DNA of 64,000 bases. Origin: Gnetum montanum. Lineage: Eukaryota; Streptophyta; Gnetopsida; Gnetales; Gnetaceae. The notes under the pieces were generated by a model. It ran no database searches. It saw nothing but the letters and a program-made list of their open reading frames with translations, and was not told where the DNA came from. The translations under genes and the position numbers were made by a program. Position 1 is the first letter of the stretch, and every line of letters begins with the position of its first letter. The stretch is taken from positions 861,298 through 925,297 of the forward strand of contig MNCI01012642.1 of assembly GCA_015680685.1 (NCBI GenBank), written 5' to 3'. Positions 34,030-44,088 of this stretch are shown here, in pieces.

Positions 34030-35480
34030 AGATTTTATGGCATCTCTTGAGTAAGAAGATAGGTGATGATGCCATTGTACCATGTTGTTGTTGTAGGCAT
34101 TTGTTCACTTATTTCTCCTGTAAAAAGGATTTTATCTAGAAACTAATCAGAGAGTGGGTTCTCCTCCTCTTTATTATTCCATATTATGAGAGAGGTGGTC
34201 AACGAGCACATTCTCTATCCCTCTTCAATCTATCATTGTGAGATCAAATTCTTGCAAGATCATGAGCCATTGTATGACATGAGGGCTCATCATTGGCTTG
34301 TTCATGAGGAAGAAAATTGCACTATGGTCCATGTGCACAAATACTTTGTAGCCAAGACATAGTGCCTAAACTTTTTCAAAGTGTATACCATGGCCATTAG
34401 TTCTTTTTCTGTGGTGGTGTAACTTAATTATGCTCCCACAATGCTTTGACTTGCACAATTAATATAGTATGGGCATTTCTTATCATCCATCTACATGAGC
34501 ACTACTCCCAAGGTGTAATTAGATGCATTCATCATGATGTGGAAGGGTTTGAACTAGTCTGGTGCTTATAGGATTGGTGTTTCTATGAGTTTCTCTTTTA
34601 ATTATTGGAATGCATGTTCACATTCTTTGGTCCAAATGAAAGGTACATCTTTCTTTGTAAGCTCTACCAATGGTTTTACAATCTTAGAGAAATTCTCTAT
34701 GATTCAGTGATAGTAGCTAGTGTGTCCAAGGAATGACCAAACATCTTTAACTATCTCTGGTTGGCATGTTATTCCTTAGATGATCCTTATTTTTTCTGGG
34801 TCTGCCTTAATCCCTTTTTGTGAAATTCAGTGTCCTAGCACAATGCCTTTTTAGATCATGAGATGGCTCTTTTTCCAGTTAAGCTGTAAGTTTATTTCAA
34901 CACATCTCTTCAGTACTTGCTCAAGGTAATTCAAGGCTTGCTCAAATGTAGCTCCATAGGTGGAAAAGTCATCCACGAATACTTCCACAACACTACTGAT
35001 TTATTGTTAAAAGATATTAAATACTAGGCATTGAAATGTAAGAAGGGTATTGCATAGACGAAATGGCATCTTACAATATGCAAAAGTCCCCTAGGGACTC
35101 ATGAATGTTGTCTTGGCCTAATATTTTGGCACAATTTGGATTTGGTTATAGCCATTATAACCATCTAAGAAGCTATAATAACAATGCCCAGATATGGTTT
35201 CTAATACTTGATCCACAAATGGCAATGAAAAATGATTTTTAAATGTTTCCATATTCAATAGTCTAAAGTCAATGTAGACTTTCCATTTGCCATCTTTCTT
35301 TGGCACAATTATGAGTGGGCTAATCCACTTACTATGTGTGATGGGATAGATGAATCCTACCATGAGGAGTTGTTCGATTTCCTCTTTAATGATCTACTTA
35401 AATTTGAGGTTTAGCTACCTCTTTGGTTACCTTCTAAGCTTCATGGCTAGGTCAGTGTAAATGTGATGTTGGAATATCCT
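34030..35480 (-). pseudogene. G1 reverse transcriptase and RNase H
   Basis: The minus-strand frame 35363-35118 reads SKWISPLIIVPKKDGKWKV, IDFRLLN, FVDQVLETISGHCYYSFLDG, YNGYNQIQI: RT fingers and palm of Athila/Tat elements. Downstream follow VEVFVDDFSTYG (the catalytic Asp pair, 34960-34930), NWKKSHLMI, GIVLGH, the connection [16 protein letters not shown], and RNase H with HSAIFFLMNKPMMSP and LQEFDLTMID. Several stops are G-to-A or C-to-T changes. Upstream (35640-35430) a helical acidic block precedes RT as in the family. Confidence 0.85.
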
Positions 35481-35884
35481 TGGATCAATTCTTGTTAGCT
35501 CAGGATATGACCAAGCAAAGACTATTGGCCATTTATTAACCACCTTCAACAACTTTTCTTTTTGTTTAGGAGCAAGTTTGACATTAATTATGACTAGTTT
35601 GCCATTGTTTAAAAATGCATATTCCATACTGGCTAGTAAAGTTTTTAGCTCTAGAGGCTCCTACTTGAAGTTATTAGGGATTTCTAACTCTCCCCAATAG
35701 GTGTCATCATCTTTGTCAAAGAGTTGGGAATGAACTTGTTCAAGTTTATCCATGCCTTCAACATAAGCACATGTTAGGCTCTTAGTTGGTTCTATGCATA
35801 ATGTGCTATTATCTTAGTCAACTATCAACCACTGAGTGCCCTCTTGTTTTGTGGCTATTTCATACAAACACCTTTGAATATTAA

Positions 35885-36480
35885 TTTCTTATGCACACTT
35901 ATTGCATGCTTTAATGTATGTACTTTTGATAGACCAAATATTTTGCATGTAGTTGCATCCATTATCACTGTATGTGATGCATGGAATATGCTTCTTCTCT
36001 ATCTTGCCTAATTCATTTTCTTTGAATATTTCCAAAGAAAGATCCCTTATGCCCATACATGCATCAACCATGCTTAACCAAGCTCTTCCCATAATGATTG
36101 AGAAGTCACTTTTGTAGTTTTTAACCTTGATCACCAAAAAATCAGCAAGATAGGACCACCCACAAACTATAATCACAATGTTCTTTACTAATCCCAAAGG
36201 GATAGTAATTGACTAATCTACCAATTTTAGATGGATGTTGCTCTTCTTGGGAGGTGGTAGGTTCCAAGCCTTATACATGTCATGGGAGATGAGATTAACT
36301 CCAAAACCAAAGTCAAGAAGAGCCTTGCATGACTCATGTCTAGTGATCTGTAAGTAAATGAGTGGACTTCCTAGGTTAGATCTTTTCATGGGAAGATTGA
36401 CAACCTTGATCCAGTTAAAAACAAAATGAGTTAACATCAGATGTAAATCTGAGGCAGCAGTTGGTTTCAAGTTTACTTAA
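35885..36480 (-). pseudogene. G1 retropepsin (protease)
   Basis: Minus-strand pieces 36470-36213 and 36197-35889. The active-site loop reads ALLDFGFGVNLI, where the family has D-S-G-A: the Asp is kept and Ser is Phe. Later strands read VVNLPMKRSNLGSPLIYLQI, IIMGRAWLSMVDACMGI. The GRAWL motif marks the protease end. One stop separates the two pieces. Confidence 0.7.
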
Positions 36481-36499
36481 AGGTATTTAATGCAAATGA

Positions 36500-38600
36500 T
36501 GAGAGCATTATAGATGTAGGAAAATCAGCTAGACTAGATTGTGAGGGTTGAAGAGGACTACTAGATCAGAAGAAAGGTCTTTTCCTGGATCGATTGTCCA
36601 AACTATTCAGTGGAAAAGCCAATTTTGAATGTACAGTCCTTGTAGCATTTCATTATTGTGGCTGTGGAGGAATCTCACCCTGCATGGATGGAGTAGGAGG
36701 TAACTGGGTTGAAGGTGGAGATGTGTGTGCAGACGAATGTGGAGGATGATAAGGATATGTGTTTTTCCCTTGAGTAGATGGTGAATGTGTTTGGTGGTAC
36801 TCTGGAGGGTAATAGTCATGCTAAAATGAGGTATGACTTGCAGAACTTCTTAGGGAGATGGGCTGCTGAACATAGTACCCATATGGATTTGGCCGCCTAT
36901 AAGGGTACTATTGCCTTGGTAATGGCATTCCCCATGATTGTGATTGGTACCACTGTTGGTATTGTTTATACAGTTGTGGAGGAGCTCCACTTGGTTGTAA
37001 CCTTGTTGTTATTGGTGAAACTACCTTGGATTGCCTTGAGGATAAGATAATTGTCTAAGTGCTTACCTACGTGCTAGTCAAGGATTCAATGCATACATCC
37101 CAGACTCTTGTAAGTGTGACACTACAGGGCAACAACCCTTTGGATGTTCGTATTGATAAATTTCATAATAATTTTCATCATCAAAATTGGTTTCCATAAC
37201 TTTCTCTATAGTTGCAGCTTTTCCCTTACCTCTTTGGTAATTATGTTCAGCTTCTTTTCACCTCCTGCGGTTATGATCACTATTTTGCTTTTTGGATTCT
37301 TTAGCAATCTTCATAATATTTTGAAATTTTTCATCTAAAGAGTTTCATAATTTGTCAACCTTTGCCAAAATATCATAAACAAATTTTTGGATGGGTAAGG
37401 TTTTTTTGTTCATCACTTCATCAAGTGGTGACTCCTCCTTGTCACAAAATTAGACCTCCCATTTTTTGATGAAAGGATCCCTATTATACTCTTCTACACT
37501 TTTTCTTTTTCATAGCTCATCTTTTCTTTTGCTACCTGCTCAATTAGCCTTTGGATTTGATGAGATCTTAATTCAAACAATCTCCCTTGGGCATACACCC
37601 CAAGATCTCTTCTAGTTTCTACTCTAAGCTCATCTATGATGTGGCAAAGTTTTTTCTGCTAAGAATAACCATGGCCAAGTCATCGATGTAAGAGTGAATA
37701 GTATCTACCCCTGGTGACATCCAAGGGTTCATGTGTTCCCTGTTTCCAGCCTTGGATTTGCCTTCTCATATTACACACTCTAGAGTACATCTGGTATTTG
37801 TCATTAAATAGCTCTATCATGGTACTCCATCTACGAATAGATTCTAGCTCCAAGGACCAGTACCATCTTTTGGCTTCCTTGATGAGTGTCCTAGGGAAAA
37901 GCTTGAGTCTATACCATTTATCTTCTATGTTCTGTAAGGCACAAGCATCATGGAAAACATGTAGATGTGATTGTGGATTAGAATTGTATCCCCCCTCAAA
38001 TCTTGGAATATTATTTATTTCTAAGCATTTGATCTGTCTATCTTTCATATGCTTGGTTGAAAATCTAACTGCCTCTATAATGTTGAGCATGCTTTGAGTT
38101 GCCAACAGAGGTTCATCATCATCGTTGCCTTGATAATGCCAATGATGGTTTCAGCCATCCCTTTGGTCTTAGTGGCCTTCATGGTCATTATTTTCTTGTT
38201 GATCACCTTCATCAAGATTATTTCAATGGTAGCTCCTATGAGAACCAATAGATGAAGAGGAATGTTCAGAATTGGATGAAGAGGAATGTTAGAATTGGAT
38301 GAAGAGAATGAAGAGAAAGGTGGACTACCACCACCATTGTGGTGTCTACCACCACTTTTTCACTTATTACAATCATCATTCTTAGATCCCTTGTTGTTGT
38401 GATGTTTTACCGAGTCCCTACCTTAACTATCACTTTTTCCTAAACCTAGTTTATGAATAGTTGATTACAAGTTCAGAGTCACATCCTCATGATCACTAAC
38501 CAAGGGTGGAGAATCTTCATGTGGAGAACCTTCAAGGAGAGGATCCTCATTGTCATCTTGATCTAGTAGGAACAAGGGATTAGTGAAATGTTTTCCCTTC
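36500..38600 (-). pseudogene. G1 gag
   Basis: The core gag domain is an uninterrupted 141-codon frame (38105 to 37680): KHMKDRQIKCLEINNIPRFE, HLHVFHDACALQNIEDKWYR, TLIKEAKRWYWSLELESIRR, WSTMIELFNDKYQMYSRV, LDVTRGRYYSLLHR. A Ser/acidic-rich N-terminus lies at 38500-38200 and a Pro/Tyr/Gln-rich tail at 37050-36600 with HPPHSSAHTSPPSTQLPPTP. The tail region has several stops. Close to D gag and to G2 gag, which fixes the family. Confidence 0.75.
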
Positions 38601-39063
38601 GTAGCCTCATGGAACTTCTCCTAATGTCTATCTCGTTTGCGTTGTGTTTTAGTGGAATAGTAGTTCCGAGTATCATAACCATTCACAACGTACTCCTCAT
38701 GAAGATCTGCGATGCCCAACTTTTTAAGGGTTTGAAACAACATCGGAGGCATAAATTGATCGGGAGGCAAGACAATGTTGCCCTTTATATCATACCATCA
38801 CAGTTGTTCATCTTGATGTAGGATAAAGGTAAGGTCTAGTACATACTCATCTGGATGAGTATATACCACTTTGCACTCCTGTGGGGCCAGTGGTTTAACA
38901 TCTTTACGTTTGTGGAAAGAAGAAGACATTTTGCAAAATTAAATAAAATGTTGGCGGGCTTTTATAATTCTATGTATAGTGAGAATGATATTGACCTTGA
39001 GGTTCATACAATGATATTAAGGATATTCACTTCAACTAAATACTACACATTTCAACAAACAAA

Positions 39064-39076
39064 GTTCCTGACAATA
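39064..39076 (-). promoter_or_regulatory. Primer-binding site of G1, partly deleted
   Basis: Minus strand tattgtcaggaac directly after the LTR end actcatca. Compared with A (ttggtgccattatcatgg) it looks like the same site with about eight bases lost. Confidence 0.45.
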
Positions 39077-39931
39077 TGATGAGTGGTGAGGTACCCCTAT
39101 GCCCAACCATACAAATCACAAAGTGTTTATGCACGATCTGGTCAAATTTCATGGACTTTATCGTTTTCAATGCACTAGTATTCTAGAAAGTGAATCTTGC
39201 CTTAAGGTCAATCGTTCTCTTCCCAATTACACTTGTAACGTACCCTGGTATGGTTAAGTTTAATTGAGGCATCTAATTTTTATCATTTTGTATTTTATCG
39301 TCTGGTGTTCAAATGTAGATAAAAGTAATTGGATTAACTAATTAACTAACATTTAATTAGCCCTAACATAAGCATCCGATCCTGCTTTCTGTACATGTCG
39401 TGAACCAATGTATTCATTGCTAGGCAACCAAGCACTACACTATTGGGTGTACCAAGCAATAATGCTACTAGGATTACCAAGTGAATATGTGTTACGCTTG
39501 AAGTGGTCTTATGTGTTTAATCTATTTGGCTTAATTGCTTCATTAAATTAATTACTAGAAAATATTTAATAAATAATTGAAAAAATTAAATGCATAAATA
39601 AAATATTTAATCAATTCAAAATGCTAACAGGTTATCAGAAAGCTCATCTTTATTGTCACACACATTGTCGTGCTTAGGTACAACAATGCTCAAATAAAGA
39701 TCCATACACTCAATGACTCTTGCTGCAGGCACTCAAGAGAAAAATTCTAAGTTTCAAATGGAAAAATTGCAAGAGCTTTGTTGTAACTAAAATCTCTATT
39801 GCCATAAATGCAATTGGTGGACCCGTATTTATAGCTAGATATAGACACTATGTCGATGGGGCCATGTCGATGCATGATATGATTTGTCAACTAGGCCTCA
39901 TTGACGTAGCCAACAAAACTATGACTCATTA
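39077..39931 (-). repeat. 5' LTR of G1
   Basis: 855 bp; plus strand tgatgagtggtgaggtacccc to gactcatta (final CA mutated to TA on the plus strand). TATA (plus tatttata) at 39826-39833. Pairs with 22021-22912; flank ataac follows. Confidence 0.88.
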
Positions 39932-40138
39932 ATAACTATTTTATTACCATTTTTCCACATCACCATCATGGAGAACAAGTATGTAATATTTTTTTTAATT
40001 TAACAAATAAGTTAGTTAATGATAATTGTTAAATGTTTCTATGCTATTGCATTTAGTTATGGTCCTTACACTTGCAAACATGTCATTGCATATAACTTAA
40101 ATATCCTTCACAACTTGGACATGGAATTATCAAGTAAC
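39932..40138 (+). repeat. 3' LTR of copia E, middle part
   Basis: ataactattttattaccat... to tatcaagtaacac aligns with 4011-4245 of the 5' LTR. It is interrupted by a LINE and completed at 41518-41573. Confidence 0.75.
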
Positions 40139-40173
40139 ACAATTGGAGAAAAAGCTTTGTTATTCCCATTTAC

Positions 40174-40229
<56 letters not shown>

Positions 40230-41517
40230 CATACAAAATTGTGCAAACTATAGAGCAATCAAGATAATGAGACATACTATGAAGATTTGAGAGAGAGTCA
40301 TAGAGTAACATCTTAGAATTGAATCAATAGTATTAGAAAATGAATTTGGATTTATGCCAAGGATATCTAGTTAGAGGCTATTTTCTTGATATGATAATTA
40401 ATGGAGAAATTCAAAAAACATAGAAAAAATCTTCATATGATCTTTATTAATTTGGAAAAAGCATATGCTAGAGTACCTAAAGATATTATTTGGTGGACTT
40501 TGTGGGTAAAAACATCCCTAATAAATATATTAAAGTGATTCAAGATATGTATAAAGGAGCTACTAATAAAACTAGAATAGCTTGTAGAAAAAACATCTAA
40601 TTTTCTAGTCACAGCAGGTCTACATCAAGGGTTTGCACTTAACCTATACTTATTTTCCATTATTATGAATAAATTAACAAATGAAATGCAAGATGAAATC
40701 CCTTGGTGTATACTATTTGTAAATGATATTGTGTTGGTAGATACAACTCAAGAAAATATTGTTGCTTAAATGGAAAAGTGGAGACATGCTTTAGAATCAA
40801 ATGCTTAAAAATTAGCAAAAGTAAGATAGAATATATAGAATGCAATTTGAATAATAGCATAAATAGTGGTGAAATAGAAGTGATAATTTAAGGCAAAAAA
40901 TTTCCCCATTGCAAATAGTTTTCCTACATAGGATGAATCTTCTAATTAAATAGTGAAATTGATAAAGATATTAGAAATAGAATTGAGGTAGGATGGTCAA
41001 AATGGAGACAAGCTAGTGGTGTTCTCTATGATAAAAGCATGCCAATAAAATTAAAGGGAAAATTTTACAGAACAATAATCAAGCTAGCTATCTTATATGG
41101 TGATGAATGTTGGGTAGTACAAAAGAGGCATGGACAACAAATTAGTGTGGCAAAAATGCAAATGCTTCGATGGATGTTGAATGTTACTAGAAGAGATAAA
41201 CTACATAATACAGAAATTAGAGGAAGGCCTGGAGTGGCTTCTATTTCAAATAAGCTACAAGAATAGATGCTTATATGGTTTAAACATGTGTAAAGAAGAT
41301 CATACATTGAGCCTATAAATAAAGGTTGTTGCATTACTATTCCAAGAAAGCCACCAAAAGGAAGACCAAAGAAGACATGGGAAAAAATGATCAAAGATGA
41401 TTTGAAGAAATTGCAAATAATTAAATATCTAGCTCTTCATAGAGGTGAATGGTGACAAAGAAATCATGTTGCTAATCCCATATTCTTGGGACAAGACTAG
41501 GATGATGATGATGTTAT
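40139..41517 (+). mobile_element. 5'-truncated RTE-type LINE
   Basis: Inserted in the copia 3' LTR. The translation shows LINE RT landmarks: FINLEKAYARVPKDIIWWTL, TAGLHQGFALNLYLFSIIMN, IPWCILFVNDIVLVDTT (the catalytic A/F-D-D box is VND here), then GKFYRTIIKLAILYGDECW, MQMLRWMLNVTRRDKLHN, PPKGRPKKTWEKMIKDDLKK and HRGEW...HVANPIFLG, ending in a short GAT repeat (41502-41511). This C-terminus and the GAT-type tail fit plant RTE-class LINEs. The first part of the ORF is missing and several stops are present. Confidence 0.85.
40179..40226. repeat. (GA)24 microsatellite
   Basis: 48 bases of perfect GA, close to the 5' end of the truncated LINE. Confidence 0.97.
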
Positions 41518-41573
41518 TTTTTCAATTGTCTCATTGCAAGGATTACTTAATTGAATATCTTGGAAACTTAACA
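41518..41573 (+). repeat. 3' LTR of copia E, last part
   Basis: ttttcaattgtctcattgca...tggaaacttaaca matches 4250-4305, ending the element. Confidence 0.8.
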
Positions 41574-42680
41574 GACTCCACCAACTCTTCTCTTATTATA
41601 AACTCTATAATATATTTGATATGATCACTAGAAGATAAAAGTAAATATACGAGTTACCTTGAGGTCCTATAAATGTGAAGGATGTAGATCTTAGAAATCT
41701 AATGAATCCATCACAAATGAGAAGATCTAAAGTCTTTACCTAGTCCAAAAATTGTTGTCCCCTTCTATTGATATTACCATTTGTAGAACATCAAGACCAA
41801 TTAGTATAAGTAATGTCTATGCCACTAATTTCATGCTACCTTTGAATAATCTTTGTTTGCTAAAGGCTAACATTAAAATTTTCACAAAAAACTACTTTTA
41901 AAAAAAAATAAAATCTACAATATCCTTTTCTAAATGCTAGAAAGAAAAATCTATGGACAACTTTGTAGTATTGTAAACTATAGCTTTTCTAGGGACAAAA
42001 TAAGGAATAGCAATAAGACACATAACTATGTTAATGATGAAAAAATATTCCAATTACAACTTGATAACTCAACATGGACCATCAAAATCCAACCCATAAC
42101 TTGGAGCTTTTAAATCAAGAGTCTTACCACTAGGCTAACAGCTTATTGTTTAACACCTCCATTAATATTAACAAATCTACATTGTAAAGGGCCTATAAAC
42201 TTTTTGAATAATTTTTGGAATACTAGTGTAATTACTACATGTTGCTAACATTTAGGTATAATACAAGATGTATTTCATATATGGCCTTAACCTTTTCCTA
42301 TTGTTTAGCCCTTTATGTAAGTTCCTTCTAAGTGACATCCTTGTTTATCTAAACTCTGCAATTCTCACTTTGCTTCAAATGGTTTCAATGTCTCTATACT
42401 TGCTCTATGCATTATATGTTATGAGACTTACCAATTACATACTAAGATTTTTCATGTCATTTACTTAGCACCCTAAGAAGTTTAGCAATGTTTAGAGAAA
42501 TTATATGCATATTTTCCATAATTTTTCAACTTTCTTGACCAAAACTTCGTTAATATGATTCCTCTTGCTATCTTTCTTTTCCCTTTTCCACTTTTCAATT
42601 AAAGCTTGCTTCGAGCTGCCATCTAAAAGTTACATCTAATTCAAATTGTCTAAGAAAATAAACTATAAGAAACTATAATA
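41574..42680. other. AT-rich intergenic DNA
   Basis: No gene seen. The hydrophobic open frame at 42268-42468 has low-complexity composition and no recognisable motif. A tRNA-like SINE candidate lies at 42061-42139. Confidence 0.45.
42061..42139 (-). repeat. tRNA-derived SINE-like remnant (candidate)
   Basis: On the minus strand, gttagcctagtggtaagac (A box) is followed by gggttggattttg (B box, decayed). Related to 49349-49424. Confidence 0.4.
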
Positions 42681-43530
42681 CGGCGCCGCGGAAGGAAATT
42701 CTAGGGAAAACAAGGACCAATCACATTAAAGTCCCACTGCACTAAAACGGGTCTGGTGCGCATGACAATGGCCTCGTCTCGTCTGGTCAGATGTATTAAA
42801 TTAAACCACGTTTTGTTAGTTTATAATCTACGAAGCGCCTCGTCTGCGTTTGCAGTGGAACGAGATCACAGCCTTGAATTAACACTTTGACTTGTTTACT
42901 TTAAACCGGAGTCTTGATCACGTATTTTATGCATCATTATCCGGTGTTTTCGGCAGACAAAAATGTGCAAGTTAAAAAATGTCCTATAGTTTTTATAAAA
43001 CCGTGTACGATAACATTAAGCAAATTAACATTTCGCAATGTTAACCAAATGAAATTTTAAGCTAGTTACGAGTATTAGCGAACAAAACAGAGCAGTGTCT
43101 TGAATACTATAATCGTAGTAGCAGGGGCAAGGGGCTAGTGGGTATTGCCAACCTGTCATGCCACGCGAACCGAAAAATTATAATATGAAAAGCTTGACTC
43201 AAAATGAGGCACGCGGATTTGAAATTCAGTGCTTAAACGTCATAAAAGTCAAAAAAAAATGCATCGAGTCAAGATCAGCCGCACTATGTTGTGGAATGAA
43301 ATTAAAAGGGCATTGAATGAATACACGTCGTCATGATTTGACAGATGCTGGAAACGCGTACAAATTCAGAGCTCCCGCAGGTCAAGCCTTTTTACAAAAA
43401 AAGAAAAAAGAGCTTTTCTTAATCACCAATAGAATGCGTTCATCAGCGCACAACAAAATCCAAAAACAAAACTTAATACAGAGTATCTATGATTGGAAAT
43501 TTCCCTATTAGTCGGCTTTCGAGTTCAGTT

Positions 43531-43541
43531 TTATTTATATT
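43531..43541 (+). promoter_or_regulatory. Candidate TATA box of the receptor kinase gene
   Basis: ttatttatatt lies about 500 bases before the start codon, followed by a pyrimidine-rich leader. No other clear TATA lies nearer. Weak call. Confidence 0.3.
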
Positions 43542-43640
43542 CATCTCTTCTGCTCACTAAATCAAACCAAAGCGTAATTCACTATAATTACAGTTCGTTT
43601 TTTCTCATCTCAATCGAAGCTTTTCCTTTCTCTTTACAGA

Positions 43641-43793
43641 TTTCCAATCTTAAAATCTAATACACACGTTCAAATAAATTTCATGTTCCCCCTGGCTTTT
43701 CTCTTCACAGATTTCCCATCTTAAATTTAATCTCCAATCTTAAAATCTAATACAAACATTCAAATAAATTTCATTTTCCCTCTTGACTTTTCT
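43641..43793 (+). repeat. Direct repeat in the kinase gene leader
   Basis: 43641-43703 and 43731-43793 are about 63-base near-identical copies 90 bases apart (ccaatcttaaaatctaatac...aaataaatttcat). Each is near a pyrimidine-rich tract ending in acag, which could act as a splice acceptor. Confidence 0.85.
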
Positions 43794-43830
43794 TTCAACG
43801 TATACGAAAAGAATACCCAGCACACTAATC

Positions 43831-44088
43831 ATGCGAAGGCCAAAAGTCATGGTCTACTTCCTCTTCCTGATTGCGCCAGTCCGGCTGGAGGGGCTTACCC
43901 AAGTCCCAAATACTACGCTGGCTGGCTGTGCAGTTTTTTCTTGCTCTAAAGTTCATGCCTCAAAATCTCTGATACTTGGGCATTATTCCTCCTCTTTATC
44001 TGAGCTTGACAACCGGCATTTCGTCCAGGAAACCCAATGGAGGGAACCAACAATGGCCATTGCTGCTACGGAGTCTGTGTTTTCGTGA
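43831..44088 (+). other. Upstream ORF overlapping the kinase start
   Basis: ATG at 43831 opens an 85-codon frame (MRRPKVMVYFLFLIAPVRLE...) that ends inside exon 1 of the kinase gene in another frame, past its ATG at 44037. If it is in the mature leader it would reduce translation of the kinase. The hydrophobic start resembles a signal peptide, so it could instead be a remnant of an alternative first exon. Confidence 0.35.

Larger units (their letters stand above)
22021..39931 (-). mobile_element. Ty3/gypsy element G1 with cargo gene (Athila/Tat-like)
   Basis: The LTRs at 22021-22912 and 39077-39931 are flanked by ataat (22016-22020) and ataac (39932-39936), one mismatch. On the minus strand the order is 5' LTR, PBS, gag, protease, RT/RNase H, integrase fragment, spacer, internal promoter, 5' UTR intron, cargo gene, PPT, 3' LTR. 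Without the nested element A it is about 12.3 kb. RNase H landmarks (DHSAI.FLMNKP, LQEFDLTM) and the RT place it in the chromodomain-less Athila/Tat clade, in which extra ORFs after pol are known. About 1.6 kb of integrase is deleted relative to G2. Confidence 0.88.
3971..41573 (+). mobile_element. Ty1/copia retrotransposon E, nested host of other elements
   Basis: Bounded by two related LTRs: 3971-4305, and a split 3' LTR that begins at 21972 and ends at 41573. Both LTRs end in aacttaaca. The internal order is gag, GAG-pre-integrase, integrase, RT, RNase H, which is the Ty1/copia order. The coding region is interrupted by X (6301-about 13335) and D (14730-21145). The 3' LTR is interrupted by G1 (22021-39931) and a LINE (about 40140-41517). 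Removing these insertions restores continuity of domain order and LTR alignment. Every domain carries stops or frameshifts, so the element is inactive. The 5-bp flanks (gagat, gactc) match poorly, so its own target duplication is not demonstrated. Confidence 0.85.

Noticed and set aside
40108-40311. Open frame containing a Ser-Leu repeat
   Set aside because: It is translation of the (GA)24 microsatellite.
3966-41578. Target duplication of copia E (gagat / gactc)
   Set aside because: Only two of five bases agree, so I do not claim it.
42268-42468. Small hydrophobic open frame as a membrane protein
   Set aside because: Low-complexity Leu/Phe/Ser content expected from T-rich DNA; no signal of conservation.
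43783-43830. Start of the upstream ORF at 43783
   Set aside because: That codon is TTG, not a normal plant start; the first ATG is at 43831.
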